Assembly (NCBI GenBank): GCA_035356615.1
Contig: DAOQSN010000026.1
Coordinates: forward strand, 12,618 to 76,617
Direction: 5' to 3'
Length of the DNA stretch: 64,000 nucleotides
DNA from: JAKQDH01 sp029558835
Lineage (GTDB): Bacteria; Planctomycetota; Phycisphaerae; UBA1845
The notes under the pieces were generated by a model that did not search any database, was not told where the DNA came from, and saw only the letters and a list, made by a program, of their open reading frames with translations. This document shows positions 43,060 through 52,167 of the stretch, piece after piece (positions within the stretch are counted from its first letter, which is position 1; every line of letters begins with the position of its first letter). The translations under genes were made by a program, and so were the position numbers.

Positions 43060-46026
43060 TCAGGGGTGGTCAAGCTTGAAGATGGCCCCGTGGCGGGTCC
43101 GCCCGTCAAGCTGCACCAGGGCCGGGGTCCGCAGCCGCACGTGCCGCAGGTAGCGGGTCTCGCCGGCCGCCGGTTGCGCCGCCAGCCAGGTCCAGTCAAT
43201 GAACCCCTCCTGCGCCGCCGGGTTGACGGCCAGGTAACCCACCCGCAGCGAGATGAGGTTCTGGAAGAAGTGCGCCCCCTGTGAGGATGCCACGAGGAAA
43301 TCGCCCAGCGTCGTCTCCACGATGACCTTGGCGGAACTGATCTGTTCCCAGGTGACGGGAATCCCCAGCCAGCGGTCGGCCGTGCCCCAGCGGCCCGGAC
43401 CAATCAGGATGCAATGCCGACCCGCGTCCGCAAGCTGCTGGTTCAACCGACCGATCTCGGCCGCGATGTCCTCCGTCCGGGCGGAATCAAACCGGTCCGG
43501 CGGCACATAGAGGATGTCCGTCAGTCCGCGGATGCGACCGTTGCCCAGCGTCTTGGGGCTGAAGCAGACGGCGCGCTGGGGCTCCACGCCCCTCAGCGGC
43601 GTGTATTCGAGTTCCTCGTCGGACAGGATCGGCCGGATCTGGAGGCAGCCGAAGGTCTTGGGCTCCGTGTTTAAGTCCACGGCGAACTCGATTTCAATCG
43701 GGCAGGCCATCGCCTCACGCCCGACGTCCAGCAGGACGCGCAGGATGTCCGCCAGGGGGAACACGTCGTGTTTCAGCACGTGCGCGAAGGTGACCAGGCG
43801 CGGTCCGGGCTGATTTAACCCGTCGTAGACCACGTCGTTCTCGGACGAATACACCGACCCCAGCGGGGCCAGCGTTCCCTGCCGCTCGGCCGCGTCGAGG
43901 CCCAGGCTGACCAGGTGCACGTCCGCGTGTGCCCGTGGAAACATGCCCGAGCGCGTCAGGTCGAGGGCAAAGAACTCCCGCTGGGCGTTGGCGAGCGTTT
44001 CCTCCGTCGTTGCAAACTGCGGCAGCACGTGCGGGTGCGCCGGCGAAAACATCAGACACCGCCCGCCTTCCACCACGATCTTGCCCAGCCCGAGCGCCAC
44101 GCAGGCCACGCCCTCCTCCGGCAGCATCCGGGCCGTCGGGTAGAAGTTGTACGAGCGGGCCACGCCGGAGAAGGTCGGATAGAAGTGGTCCTCGTGGCGG
44201 CTGCCCACCAGCTCCTGCACGACCACGGCCATGCCCTCCTCCTCGATGTGGTGCCCGGTGGCCTCCACGTAGCGTTTCGCCTCGCGGAAGAACGCGGAGG
44301 CGTAGACGAGCTTCACCGCGTCGCAGAGCTGCCCGAAGCGCACCTTCAGTTCGCGGTGGTTGTTGGGGATGATGTGGGTGGCGTAGATGCCGGCGAACGG
44401 CTGATCGAGCGAATCCTCCAACAGCGAGCTGGAGCGCACCGCCAGCGGGCACCGCACCAGGCCGAGAAACGCCTTCAGGTCTCGCCGCACGCTCGCCGGC
44501 AGTGGGGCCCGCACGAACGCCTCGGCGATCTTCGCGTCCTCCACGTCCTGCGCCGCCAGGGCCCGCAGCCCGTTCTCATCCAGAAACTCCTCCAGCACGT
44601 CGGTGCCCAGCACGGCGCTGCGCGGCACCAGAACGCGGACGCCCGGAAAACGCTGCCCCAACCGGTGCCGCCGCAGGAGGGCATTGAAGAACGCCAGCCC
44701 GCGACCCTTCCCCCCGAGCGAGCCAGCGCCGATGCGCACGAACGTTGTGGCGGCGTCGAACTGCGCCGGCGAGAAGTCCGCGATCACGCCGCTGCGGTGC
44801 CGTTCGCGCGACTCGCTGATCGTCTTCAACAGGTACTCGCGCACGGCCGACAGGCTGGGAAACTCATCAATCCGCCGCGGCCGGATGTGGGCGGCCAGCT
44901 CGAACTCCGTCCGCGCCATCAGCCAGTTGCTGAAGTGGTTGAGCCGGGCGTGGAAGTCCAGGGCGGGCTCCGGGATGCTCGCCAGCGCCCCCGTGAAGGA
45001 ACGCAGGTCGTGCGCCCGGGCGACCTCGGTCCCGTCCGGCAGGCGGAAGACGAAATCCCCGAAACCGAGGTTCTCCAGCAGGAAATCGCGCATGTCCTGC
45101 AACAAGTGCGGCGAGCGCTTGTTGAGGAAGCCCGCCTGAAGCTGGGTCGCCCGGCGGGCATACTGTCCGTCGGAGGATTGCAGGAGCACCGGCATGTGCG
45201 GGGAGCATTCCTTGACCCGCCGGGCGAACTCCAGCCCGGCCTCGTCGGCAAGCTGCCCCTCGCGCGGGAAGCGAATGTCCGAAATGACGCCCAGCACGTA
45301 CTCCTGGTACCGGGTGTACAGCTCCCAGGCTTCCTCGAACGTCTCCGCCAGCAGAATCTTGGGCCTCGCCCGCATCCGCAGCAGGCGGTGCATGACGTTG
45401 ATCTCCTCCGCCATCAGCGCCTGCGTGAGCTTCATGATCTCGGTGTAGATCAGCGGCAGGTACGCGGAGTAGAACCGCACCGAGTTCTCCACCAGGATGA
45501 TGACCCGCACGTCACCGTGGCGGGTGTCGTGCTCGACGTTGAGCTGGTCCTCGGCGAACTTGATGATGGCCAGCAGGATCCTGGGATCGCCGTTCCAGAC
45601 GAAGATGCGGTCCGCCCCCGTCCGCGCCTCGGCCCACGCCTGCCCGCCGGGCTCCAGCGGCTCCAGCGACAGGACCATCACCGGCAACCCCGGGCGCAGG
45701 CGCTTGGCGGAGCGGGCGAACTCCCCCACCTTCCACTGCCCCACCCGCGGCATTACGATCGCCAGGTCGACCGGCTCCCGGCGGAGCACCTCCAGCGCCT
45801 CGCGCTCGGTCGAGGCCCGCCGTACCCGCGGGGCATGGGTCAGGTTGAGGTTCATGTACTCGCTGGTGATCAGTTCGGTGAGCAGCCCGTCCTCCTCGAG
45901 GATGAACGACTCGTACAGGCTGGAGACCACCAGCAGGTCCTCCACCCGATAGGGCATGAGGTTCTGGAACTCGGTGCCGCTGAGTTCCAAGTCGGCCATC
46001 CCTGGATTGCCTGCAACGTCGGGCAT
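43060..46026 (-). CDS. two receiver-like domains fused to a PEP-synthase-type ATP-grasp domain
   Basis: This 988-residue protein has two receiver-like domains. The first (about 15-160, EPVDLAIVMPRVGQWKV) lacks a proper Asp. The second (about 165-330) has VISDIRFP in the phosphorylation-site position and AGFLNKR with the conserved lysine. Then comes a PEP/pyruvate-dikinase N-terminal ATP-grasp domain (GAGSLGGKGRGLA, Lys440; LAVRSSSLLEDSLDQPFAGIYATH). The His-carrying swivel domain and the PEP barrel of PpsA are absent. This architecture occurs in planctomycetes and Bacteroidetes, and its reaction is unknown. ATG at 46026 follows AAGGAG closely. It converges on the sigma/anti-sigma pair. Confidence 0.85.
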   Translation of the reverse strand: MPDVAGNPGMADLELSGTEFQNLMPYRVEDLLVVSSLYESFILEEDGLLTELITSEYMNLNLTHAPRVRRASTEREALEVLRREPVDLAIVMPRVGQWKVGEFARSAKRLRPGLPVMVLSLEPLEPGGQAWAEARTGADRIFVWNGDPRILLAIIKFAEDQLNVEHDTRHGDVRVIILVENSVRFYSAYLPLIYTEIMKLTQALMAEEINVMHRLLRMRARPKILLAETFEEAWELYTRYQEYVLGVISDIRFPREGQLADEAGLEFARRVKECSPHMPVLLQSSDGQYARRATQLQAGFLNKRSPHLLQDMRDFLLENLGFGDFVFRLPDGTEVARAHDLRSFTGALASIPEPALDFHARLNHFSNWLMARTEFELAAHIRPRRIDEFPSLSAVREYLLKTISESRERHRSGVIADFSPAQFDAATTFVRIGAGSLGGKGRGLAFFNALLRRHRLGQRFPGVRVLVPRSAVLGTDVLEEFLDENGLRALAAQDVEDAKIAEAFVRAPLPASVRRDLKAFLGLVRCPLAVRSSSLLEDSLDQPFAGIYATHIIPNNHRELKVRFGQLCDAVKLVYASAFFREAKRYVEATGHHIEEEGMAVVVQELVGSRHEDHFYPTFSGVARSYNFYPTARMLPEEGVACVALGLGKIVVEGGRCLMFSPAHPHVLPQFATTEETLANAQREFFALDLTRSGMFPRAHADVHLVSLGLDAAERQGTLAPLGSVYSSENDVVYDGLNQPGPRLVTFAHVLKHDVFPLADILRVLLDVGREAMACPIEIEFAVDLNTEPKTFGCLQIRPILSDEELEYTPLRGVEPQRAVCFSPKTLGNGRIRGLTDILYVPPDRFDSARTEDIAAEIGRLNQQLADAGRHCILIGPGRWGTADRWLGIPVTWEQISSAKVIVETTLGDFLVASSQGAHFFQNLISLRVGYLAVNPAAQEGFIDWTWLAAQPAAGETRYLRHVRLRTPALVQLDGRTRHGAIFKLDHP

Positions 46027-46610
46027 GCCTGCTCCTTGCTGATCCGTTGGCGGCAGCCGCATCACCGCCGCCCGGCGCATCGCGGCCGACTTCCCTTCGA
46101 GCCAACCGCGCCCCGCCTGCGCCGCGCGCCAACCCTGCCCGACGCCCGGCACCTGACGGCGGCCGAACGACGAGCCGATCCGGCCCATTCAAGCCCGCAT
46201 GGCAGGTCGTGTCAACAAATCCCCGCCCTCGCAGCCTATCGAAGGGGCAGCGCCGGCCCCCCGTGGCCGACGTAGGAGCCGCAAAACACAGCGACTCCAG
46301 AGGCACCCCCGAAGTGCGGGGAGTTCTGCCACGGAATGCCCTGGCGATGCACCCTGTGCGCGACGGATTCGGCTGCGACAGAGCGGGCGACGCGTCGCAG
46401 CGCTCCGGACAGTTGGCGATGCTTCCGACGAGGTTGGGCTCGGGGGCGACGCGCCGCGCAGCTTGCGGGGGAGACGAAGGCGGGCTAACGTAAAGGCTCG
46501 GCGGTTCGGTGCCGCTCATGTTCAACCGCTGCCGGGGCCTGCACTGCGGCGACAATGCAGCGGGCCCGCGGCACGGCAACGCGTATCACCTATACGCAAA
46601 GGAGCCTCCG
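46027..46610. other. intergenic region between divergent genes
   Basis: This is a 584-base gap. It contains GGCCCCCCGTGGCCGACGTA at about 46255, similar to the sequence at 39325. I see no gene and no clear consensus promoter, though both neighbours must be transcribed from here. Confidence 0.4.
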
Positions 46611-48506
46611 ATGAGTGCAACTCGTCTCGTGGGCAGGTCTTGTGCCGTGTGCTGCCTCTCCTGCACGCTGCTCGGGGCGGTGTCATGCAGTCCGTGTGAC
46701 TGCCCGTCCACGGGCCACCCTGCGCTGCTCGACGTCCAAGTCACGCCCAGCATAAGCGACTTGCCGCAGCGCGTCTTCGGCTGCGCCTGTGGCGGCGCGG
46801 ACATTGATGTCGAAACGCTGGCGGACGATTACGAAGTCATTGTTTACGTTCAAACGGACCAGTGGTACATTCAGCCCTTCGCCTCCGATTTCCGCCATTC
46901 GGTGGACGCGAACGGCTACTTCAATGCCTACGCACACGAGGGCGACCGCGTCCATGTCTTCCTGGCGCGCGCGGGCCTCAACTGGTCCACACAGGCTGCG
47001 TCCCTCCCTGTTGTCGGCGGTGAGATCATCGCGGAGTGGGACTCCGCGCGCGAGGCCTGTGACGACGCAGACCTGTGCACGAACGATACATGGGACGCGG
47101 TCACCGGGTGTGTCTTCACCGCTGTCGATTGCGACGACGACGATGTCTGTACGGACGAGGACTGCGACCCCGAAACCGGCGGCTGCGTCTACACTGACGT
47201 AGATTGCGACGACGGGGATCTGTGCACGGACGATACCTGCGATCCGGCTACCGGGTGCGTGCACACCGCCGTGGTCTGCCTGACCGGCCAGCAGTGCGAC
47301 CCGGCCACCGGTGAGTGTGTTTGTGATGAGGATTGCCTCCTGACTGGGTATGAGCCAACGGAAATGTCCGACGTGACCGTCACCGTCGACACCACAAAGG
47401 ACCCCACGCTGACGATCACCTGGCCTGTCCGCGGCGGCGTCGGGGGCGTACCTGCCGCCCCTCAGGGCGACTACGTGCTCCAGATGACCTGGACGGGGGA
47501 GGCCGATCGCAAAGTCGAGATCCGGCACGACTGGGCGGGCTCGACGTTTGACCTGGCGCCCAACAGTGAGATACGCGCTGACGTGTATCTCGCCACGGCC
47601 TCGGCACTGCCCGGCATTGTCGGCATTTGGGATGATGTCTTTGGCTGGCTTGAGGGGTATCCAGTCCCGGCGACGACCGACGAGTGGGTGACCATTGAGC
47701 TGTCCATTGGCGATGTTGGTTACATGTCGCTGGATCACATCTTCGCACTTCTCTTCGAGAATCTGGCAGGCGAGGCGGGGACGATATACGTTGACAACCT
47801 CAGGCTGGTCGGTGAGGACAACTCGCGGCAGGTTGATTTCTCAGGACGGAAGTGGGCTGTCAAGAGCGGGAACAACCGCGGGCCAGGACCAAACAACTTC
47901 GCCGATGGTGACGAGGATGTTTGGGTCGACGAAGAGGGTCGACTCCATCTGACCATCAGCCAGCGAGATGGCGCTTGGTACTGTAGCGAGATCGTTGCTG
48001 CTGAGTCGCGAGGACATGGATCTTATGCATTCACGGTGGAAAGCCGCCTGGATTCTCTGAACGAGAACGTCGTTCTTGGCCTGTTCACCTGGGACGGCTA
48101 CGCGCCGGACAACAACTACCGGGAGATCGACTTCGAGTTTGGGCGCTGGGGCGAAGTCGTTAATGACAACGCGCAGTTTGTGATTCAACCGTGGGACACA
48201 GCAGGTAACCTGCATCGCTTTAACATCGACTATGCAGGCGCTACGGAGAAGACCACGCACGTAATGGCCTGGCGGGCGGACGCCATAGAGTTTGTCAGCT
48301 ACTTTGGAGAGTTGAGTGCGACGCCAGCACCGGACAACATCTTGGCGACTTGGACCTACACCGGCGCTGACAACCCGCCGTCCGGGGAAGGGCACGTGCG
48401 CATGAACCTGTGGCTGGTCAACGGCATGCCACCGAGTGATGGTCAGGACGTGGAAGTGGTTGTCAGCAGCTTCGAGTATCAACCCGAGAGTGCGATCACA
48501 AACTGA
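46611..48506 (+). CDS. secreted GH16-like protein with disulfide-rich Dicty-type repeats
   Basis: This 631-residue protein has a signal peptide (MSATRLVGRSCAVCCLSCTL, then LGAVSC, possibly a lipobox). A unique N-terminal domain is followed by about three copies of a Cys/Asp repeat (DDGDLCTDDTCDPATGCVHT, about 150-225). This repeat is known from slime-mould and planctomycete surface proteins. A beta-sandwich (about 240-400) and a GH16-like jelly roll come next. The GH16 active-site motif reads REIDFEFGRWG, giving Glu505, Asp507 and Glu509 (ExDxE), so the enzyme could be active on beta-1,3/1,4-glucans. AAAGGAG lies six bases before the ATG. Confidence 0.8.
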   Translation: MSATRLVGRSCAVCCLSCTLLGAVSCSPCDCPSTGHPALLDVQVTPSISDLPQRVFGCACGGADIDVETLADDYEVIVYVQTDQWYIQPFASDFRHSVDANGYFNAYAHEGDRVHVFLARAGLNWSTQAASLPVVGGEIIAEWDSAREACDDADLCTNDTWDAVTGCVFTAVDCDDDDVCTDEDCDPETGGCVYTDVDCDDGDLCTDDTCDPATGCVHTAVVCLTGQQCDPATGECVCDEDCLLTGYEPTEMSDVTVTVDTTKDPTLTITWPVRGGVGGVPAAPQGDYVLQMTWTGEADRKVEIRHDWAGSTFDLAPNSEIRADVYLATASALPGIVGIWDDVFGWLEGYPVPATTDEWVTIELSIGDVGYMSLDHIFALLFENLAGEAGTIYVDNLRLVGEDNSRQVDFSGRKWAVKSGNNRGPGPNNFADGDEDVWVDEEGRLHLTISQRDGAWYCSEIVAAESRGHGSYAFTVESRLDSLNENVVLGLFTWDGYAPDNNYREIDFEFGRWGEVVNDNAQFVIQPWDTAGNLHRFNIDYAGATEKTTHVMAWRADAIEFVSYFGELSATPAPDNILATWTYTGADNPPSGEGHVRMNLWLVNGMPPSDGQDVEVVVSSFEYQPESAITN

Positions 48507-48563
48507 ACAACCGAGGGGTCACGCGCGGGATCGCGAAGTCCTCACGGGACCGCACGTAAGCGC

Positions 48564-48597
48564 CGCGGGCGAGACGGAGCAATCCGTCTCGCCCGCG
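48564..48597. terminator. 15-bp perfect hairpin between convergent genes
   Basis: CGCGGGCGAGACGGA and TCCGTCTCGCCCGCG form a perfect stem with the GNRA-type loop GCAA. It lies between the convergent GH16-like and gdhA genes. No T-run follows on either strand, so it may be a factor-dependent two-way terminator. Confidence 0.6.
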
Positions 48598-48709
48598 TAG
48601 TGTTTGCACGATGGGCTGCGCCCGCGTCGTCGCTCAGAGTCCTCCACACAAGGCCCTCTGCCTTGCGGGGAGGAGCAAGGGAGGGTTGAACCGTTCTTGA
48701 GCGTCCTCC

Positions 48710-48745
48710 TCACCCTACCCTCTCCCCCAAGGGGGAGAGGGGTCC
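48710..48745. repeat. CTCCTCACCCTACCCTCTCC-type repeat
   Basis: CTCACCCTACCCTCTCCCCC followed by AAGGGGGAGAGGGG forms a palindrome (CTCTCCCCCAAGGGGGAGAG). The motif recurs in reverse at 26563-26600. Confidence 0.55.
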
Positions 48746-48785
48746 TGTTGGGTGCTCCCAGGGGCCCTGTGGACGCGCTGGGCGC

Positions 48786-50147
48786 TTACACCACGCCCAT
48801 GTCCATCATCGTGTCGGCCACTTTGACGAAGCCGGCGATGTTGGCGCCGTTGACATAGTTGCCGGGCGTGCCGTAGGCCTGGGCGGTCTCGACGCACGCC
48901 TTGTGAATGCTGCGCATGATCCCGTGCAGCTTCTGGTCAACCTCCTCGCGGGACCAGCTCAGCCGCATGGAGTTCTGCGACATCTCCAGGCCGGAGGTGG
49001 CCACGCCGCCGGCGTTGGCGGCCTTGCCGGGCCCGTACAGAATCTTCGACTCGATGAAGACCTTCACGCCCTCCGGCGTGGTGGGCATGTTCGCGCCCTC
49101 GGAGACGCAGGTGCAGCCGCTCTTCACCAGGTTGGCCGCGTCCGCGTCGTTAATCTCGTTCTGGGTCGCCGACGGCAGGGCCACGTCGCACTTCACCTGC
49201 CACAGCGGGTTGCACTTGGCACTCGCCTCGAGCGCCTGGTAATGGGCCTTGGGGTACTTGTCCACGTACTCTTTGATCCGCCCGCGCTTGACGTTCTTGA
49301 GTTCCATCACGAACGCCAGCTTCTTGGCATCCATGCCTTCCTCGTCCACGATGAACCCGTTGGAGTCGGAAAAGGTGAGTACCTTGCCGCCCAACTGGAG
49401 GACCTTCTCGGCCGCGTACTGGGCCACGTTGCCCGAGCCGCTCACCACGCAGCGCTTGCCCTTAATGGTCTGCCCGCGGGTGTTGAGCATCTCCTCGGCG
49501 AAGTAGACCTGACCGTAGCCGGTCGCCTCGGGCCGAATCAGGCTGCCACCCCACTTGAGCCCCTTGCCGGTGAGCACGCCCTCGAAGCGGTTGACGATCT
49601 TCTTGTACTGCCCGAAGAGGTAGCCGATCTCGCGGCCCCCGACGCCGATGTCCCCGGCCGGCACGTCACTGTCGGGCCCCACGTGGCGGTACAGCTCCGT
49701 CATGAACGCCTGGCAGAAGCGCATGACTTCCATGTCGCTCTTGCCCTTGGGATCGAAGTCGGACCCGCCCTTGCCGCCGCCCATGGGCAGCGTGGTCAGC
49801 GAGTTCTTGAAGACCTGCTCGAACCCCAGGAACTTGATGATCCCCAGGTTAACCGAGGGGTGGAACCGCAGCCCGCCCTTGAACGGGCCGATCGCGCTGT
49901 TGAACTGCACGCGGAACCCCCGGTTCACCTGCACGGTCCCCTGGTCATCCACCCAGGGGACGCGGAACATGATGACCCGCTCCGGCTCCACGATCCGCTC
50001 CAGGATCTTGGCCTTGCGGTACTCCGGCCGCCGGTCCAGCACGGGCATGATGGACTCCACCACCTCGTGCACCGCCTGGTGAAACTCCTTCTGCTCCGGG
50101 TTCTTGGCCACTACGGCCGCCATGAACTCATCAACAACCCTTGCCAT
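48786..50147 (-). CDS. gdhA: hexameric glutamate dehydrogenase, NADP type
   Basis: GdhA makes glutamate from 2-oxoglutarate and ammonium with NADPH. The 453-residue protein matches the hexameric family over its length: GPFKGGLRFHPSVN with the catalytic-region Lys, MGGGKGGSDFDPKGKS (the active-site lysine), PAGDIGVGGREIGYLFGQYK and the dinucleotide-binding VVSGSGNVAQYAAEK. The signature of NADP-dependent bacterial forms (Ser at the end of the second strand: TFSDSNGF) is present. GGAGAG lies upstream of ATG at 50147. It stands alone, without gltBD or glnK neighbours. Confidence 0.96.
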   Translation of the reverse strand: MARVVDEFMAAVVAKNPEQKEFHQAVHEVVESIMPVLDRRPEYRKAKILERIVEPERVIMFRVPWVDDQGTVQVNRGFRVQFNSAIGPFKGGLRFHPSVNLGIIKFLGFEQVFKNSLTTLPMGGGKGGSDFDPKGKSDMEVMRFCQAFMTELYRHVGPDSDVPAGDIGVGGREIGYLFGQYKKIVNRFEGVLTGKGLKWGGSLIRPEATGYGQVYFAEEMLNTRGQTIKGKRCVVSGSGNVAQYAAEKVLQLGGKVLTFSDSNGFIVDEEGMDAKKLAFVMELKNVKRGRIKEYVDKYPKAHYQALEASAKCNPLWQVKCDVALPSATQNEINDADAANLVKSGCTCVSEGANMPTTPEGVKVFIESKILYGPGKAANAGGVATSGLEMSQNSMRLSWSREEVDQKLHGIMRSIHKACVETAQAYGTPGNYVNGANIAGFVKVADTMMDMGVV

Positions 50148-50571
50148 GAATCATCTCTCCTTGCTTCAGCACCATCGGCTCTCAATACGCGTGGTTCGTG
50201 CGATTCCGCATGCCATGCAAACCCGCCTTGAGATCCAGTTCTTCCCGTCTCTGGTCCGCGGAACGTGGGATTCAACCGGCTTTCCCGCCGGCTGTCGAGG
50301 GGCACTGACGAAGGAGGGGCCGGCGAGGCACGACCCCAAGATCCGCGGGCCGCCGGGCGAGCCTCGTGGTTTCCCCTCTGACCGGGGCCTGCCCGTCTCC
50401 CGGTCCCCGGGGCTGCGCGCAGCACTACCTCTCCCCAGGACCGTACCTTGACCTAAACTGGCAAGCGGCGTGCCGCGGGCGATACGGCGGTGGGTCACCC
50501 CGTCTTGACGAATCGACGTGGCCCTTCTCCAATAGCACCGGCGGCCGACCCCCCGCCACGAGAGCCCCGGA
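50148..50571. other. intergenic region between divergent genes
   Basis: This is a 424-base gap between gdhA and the 50572 gene. I see no repeat of the families found elsewhere and no clear promoter beyond a possible TAAACT at 50453. No gene is supported. Confidence 0.35.
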
Positions 50572-51147
50572 ATGGCCCCCAGTTGGGATGTCCAACGCAC
50601 CGCCGGCCACAGCACCTTCAGCGGACGCCCGCTGGCGGAGGGGGAGGAGTTCTACTCCGCCCTGTTCGAGGAGGCGGAGTCGTTCCGCCGGGTCGATTAC
50701 GCCCTGGACGAATGGACCGGCCCCCCCCAGGGCGCCTTCTGCCATTTCCGCACCCGGATGCCCATCCGCGTCAAGCAGAAACGCCTGTTCGTGGATGACG
50801 ACATCCTGGTCAACTTCTTCCTCCGCCTGGCGGGCGAAACCGAGCCCCTCCGGATCCAGTTCCGTTTCGTTCTCGCCCTGATCCTCATGCGCAAGAAACT
50901 GCTGAAGTACGACCAAATGGAGCGGACTGACGGCCAGGAGGTCTGGACGATGGTTCTGACCGCCGACCGGTCCACCCATCGCGTCCTCAACCCGCATCTA
51001 ACCGACGACCAGGTCGAGGCCGTCAGCCGCGAACTGGGCGCGATTCTCCACGGGGACGTGGGAGAATTCGCCGCGTCCGAGGGCGGCGGCGGTGCCGACC
51101 TGGGCGCGGGTCGCGACGCCGGGAAGCCTGCCGGCCCCACCGGCTGA
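50572..51147 (+). CDS. conserved-looking planctomycete protein
   Basis: This 191-residue cytoplasmic protein has no signal peptide. It begins MAPSWDVQRTAGHSTFSGRP and contains EGEEFYSALFEEAESFRRVDY and FVDDDILVNFFLRLAGE. LRIQFRFVLALILMRKKLLKY is a hydrophobic amphipathic helix. The tail is acidic and Gly-rich. I recall the pattern with initial CAxTGR/WDVxR and EEFYSVLFE from planctomycete genomes but know no function. The next gene begins 16 bases after its stop with its own Shine-Dalgarno sequence, so the pair is probably an operon. Confidence 0.7.
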   Translation: MAPSWDVQRTAGHSTFSGRPLAEGEEFYSALFEEAESFRRVDYALDEWTGPPQGAFCHFRTRMPIRVKQKRLFVDDDILVNFFLRLAGETEPLRIQFRFVLALILMRKKLLKYDQMERTDGQEVWTMVLTADRSTHRVLNPHLTDDQVEAVSRELGAILHGDVGEFAASEGGGGADLGAGRDAGKPAGPTG

Positions 51148-51162
51148 CCCAGGAGGCTGCGG

Positions 51163-52167
51163 ATGCGGCAGCGCGAAGGACTGATTACCTCCACCCAACG
51201 GCGAAACCGGGCAACCGAACTGGGTGGCATGGCCAAGCGCAGCGCCGCCATGCCTTCGCCTGGGCGAGGGACTGATTCTCGCCGCAGCCTGCCGGTGCCT
51301 TCGGCTTGGGCATGCCACCCGGCGCCGTACATCGCCCGGGCGATGCTGCTGGGGCTCGTGCTGGCCGTGACTGGCTGCCCGCCGCGTGCGGTGCCGCCGC
51401 TTGATCCCCTGCCGCTCCAGGACGCGGCCCGGATCGTCAACGACAACCTGGCGGCCGTCGGGGGGACCCTGCGCGCCACCGGCAGCGTGGACGGGTACAC
51501 GATGGACGCCCGTGGCCGGCGCGTGCACTACACGCTGGACGGCTTCCTCCTCTTTCTGCCGCCGCGTCACCTGCGCTTTGACCTCAAGAGCATCGCCGGG
51601 ACCGAGCTGCTGTTCGGCTCCAACCAGACGTACTACTGGTACTTCAGTCGGCCGGATGATGAGTCATATTACTGCCGCCGCCATAAGCCCGGCGAGACGC
51701 TTGCCGACGTCGGCATCCCGATCAACCCAGCCCAGCTCGTTGACGCGCTGGGCCTGACGCCGATCCCCGTCTCGCCGATGCCACCCGCTGAGACCACGCC
51801 GGTGCAGCGGGTGGAGGAGGAGTACCAGCAGCTTCTGTTCATTGCCACCGACGACACCGGCCGGTCTTTTCTGGAGAGGGAGTACTGGCTCGACCGCCGC
51901 GCGCCGCGCCTGCCGCGCCGGGTGCAGTTCCGCGACCTCGAGGGCGTGCTGATTATGGAATCGCGGCTGGGAGATTACGCCCGCCTCAGCCCAAACGGAC
52001 CGTGGCTGCCGCGCACCATCGACGCCTACTGGCCGACGTCGGACACGCATCTGCGTTTTCACATCTCGCGCTGGCAAGTCGTCCCCGACATCGGCCCCAC
52101 CGACCCGCCGTTTACCCCGCCCCACCAGCTCGGCCTGCACTACCGGCAGGAGTACATTGAAGAATAG
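51163..52167 (+). CDS. lipoprotein with a repeat-derived insert before its signal peptide
   Basis: This 334-residue protein has AGGAGG six bases before ATG 51163, which makes this the best start. The signal peptide with lipobox (IARAMLLGLVLAVTGC) only begins at residue 57. Between them, residues 20-53 are encoded by a complete copy of palindromic repeat family 1 (51222-51320), read in frame (GGMAKRSAAMPSPG... to PSAWACHP). Without it the N-terminus would be a normal lipoprotein signal. The mature part (about 73-334) looks like an outer-membrane lipoprotein domain (LRFDLKSIAGTELLFGSN, YYWYFSRPDDESYYCRRH) close to LolA-like folds. Whether it is still exported is open. Confidence 0.75.
   Translation: MRQREGLITSTQRRNRATELGGMAKRSAAMPSPGRGTDSRRSLPVPSAWACHPAPYIARAMLLGLVLAVTGCPPRAVPPLDPLPLQDAARIVNDNLAAVGGTLRATGSVDGYTMDARGRRVHYTLDGFLLFLPPRHLRFDLKSIAGTELLFGSNQTYYWYFSRPDDESYYCRRHKPGETLADVGIPINPAQLVDALGLTPIPVSPMPPAETTPVQRVEEEYQQLLFIATDDTGRSFLEREYWLDRRAPRLPRRVQFRDLEGVLIMESRLGDYARLSPNGPWLPRTIDAYWPTSDTHLRFHISRWQVVPDIGPTDPPFTPPHQLGLHYRQEYIEE
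51222..51320. repeat. full palindromic repeat, family 1 (copy I, in coding sequence)
   Basis: GGGTGGCATGGCCAAGCGCA starts the copy and GCCTTCGGCTTGGGCATGCC ends it. Its orientation is reversed with respect to E and H, and it is in frame with the lipoprotein gene. Confidence 0.85.

Noticed and set aside
48601..48785. Small protein gene before gdhA
   Set aside because: The frame reads through the CCCTACCCTCTCCC palindrome and has no ribosome-binding site.
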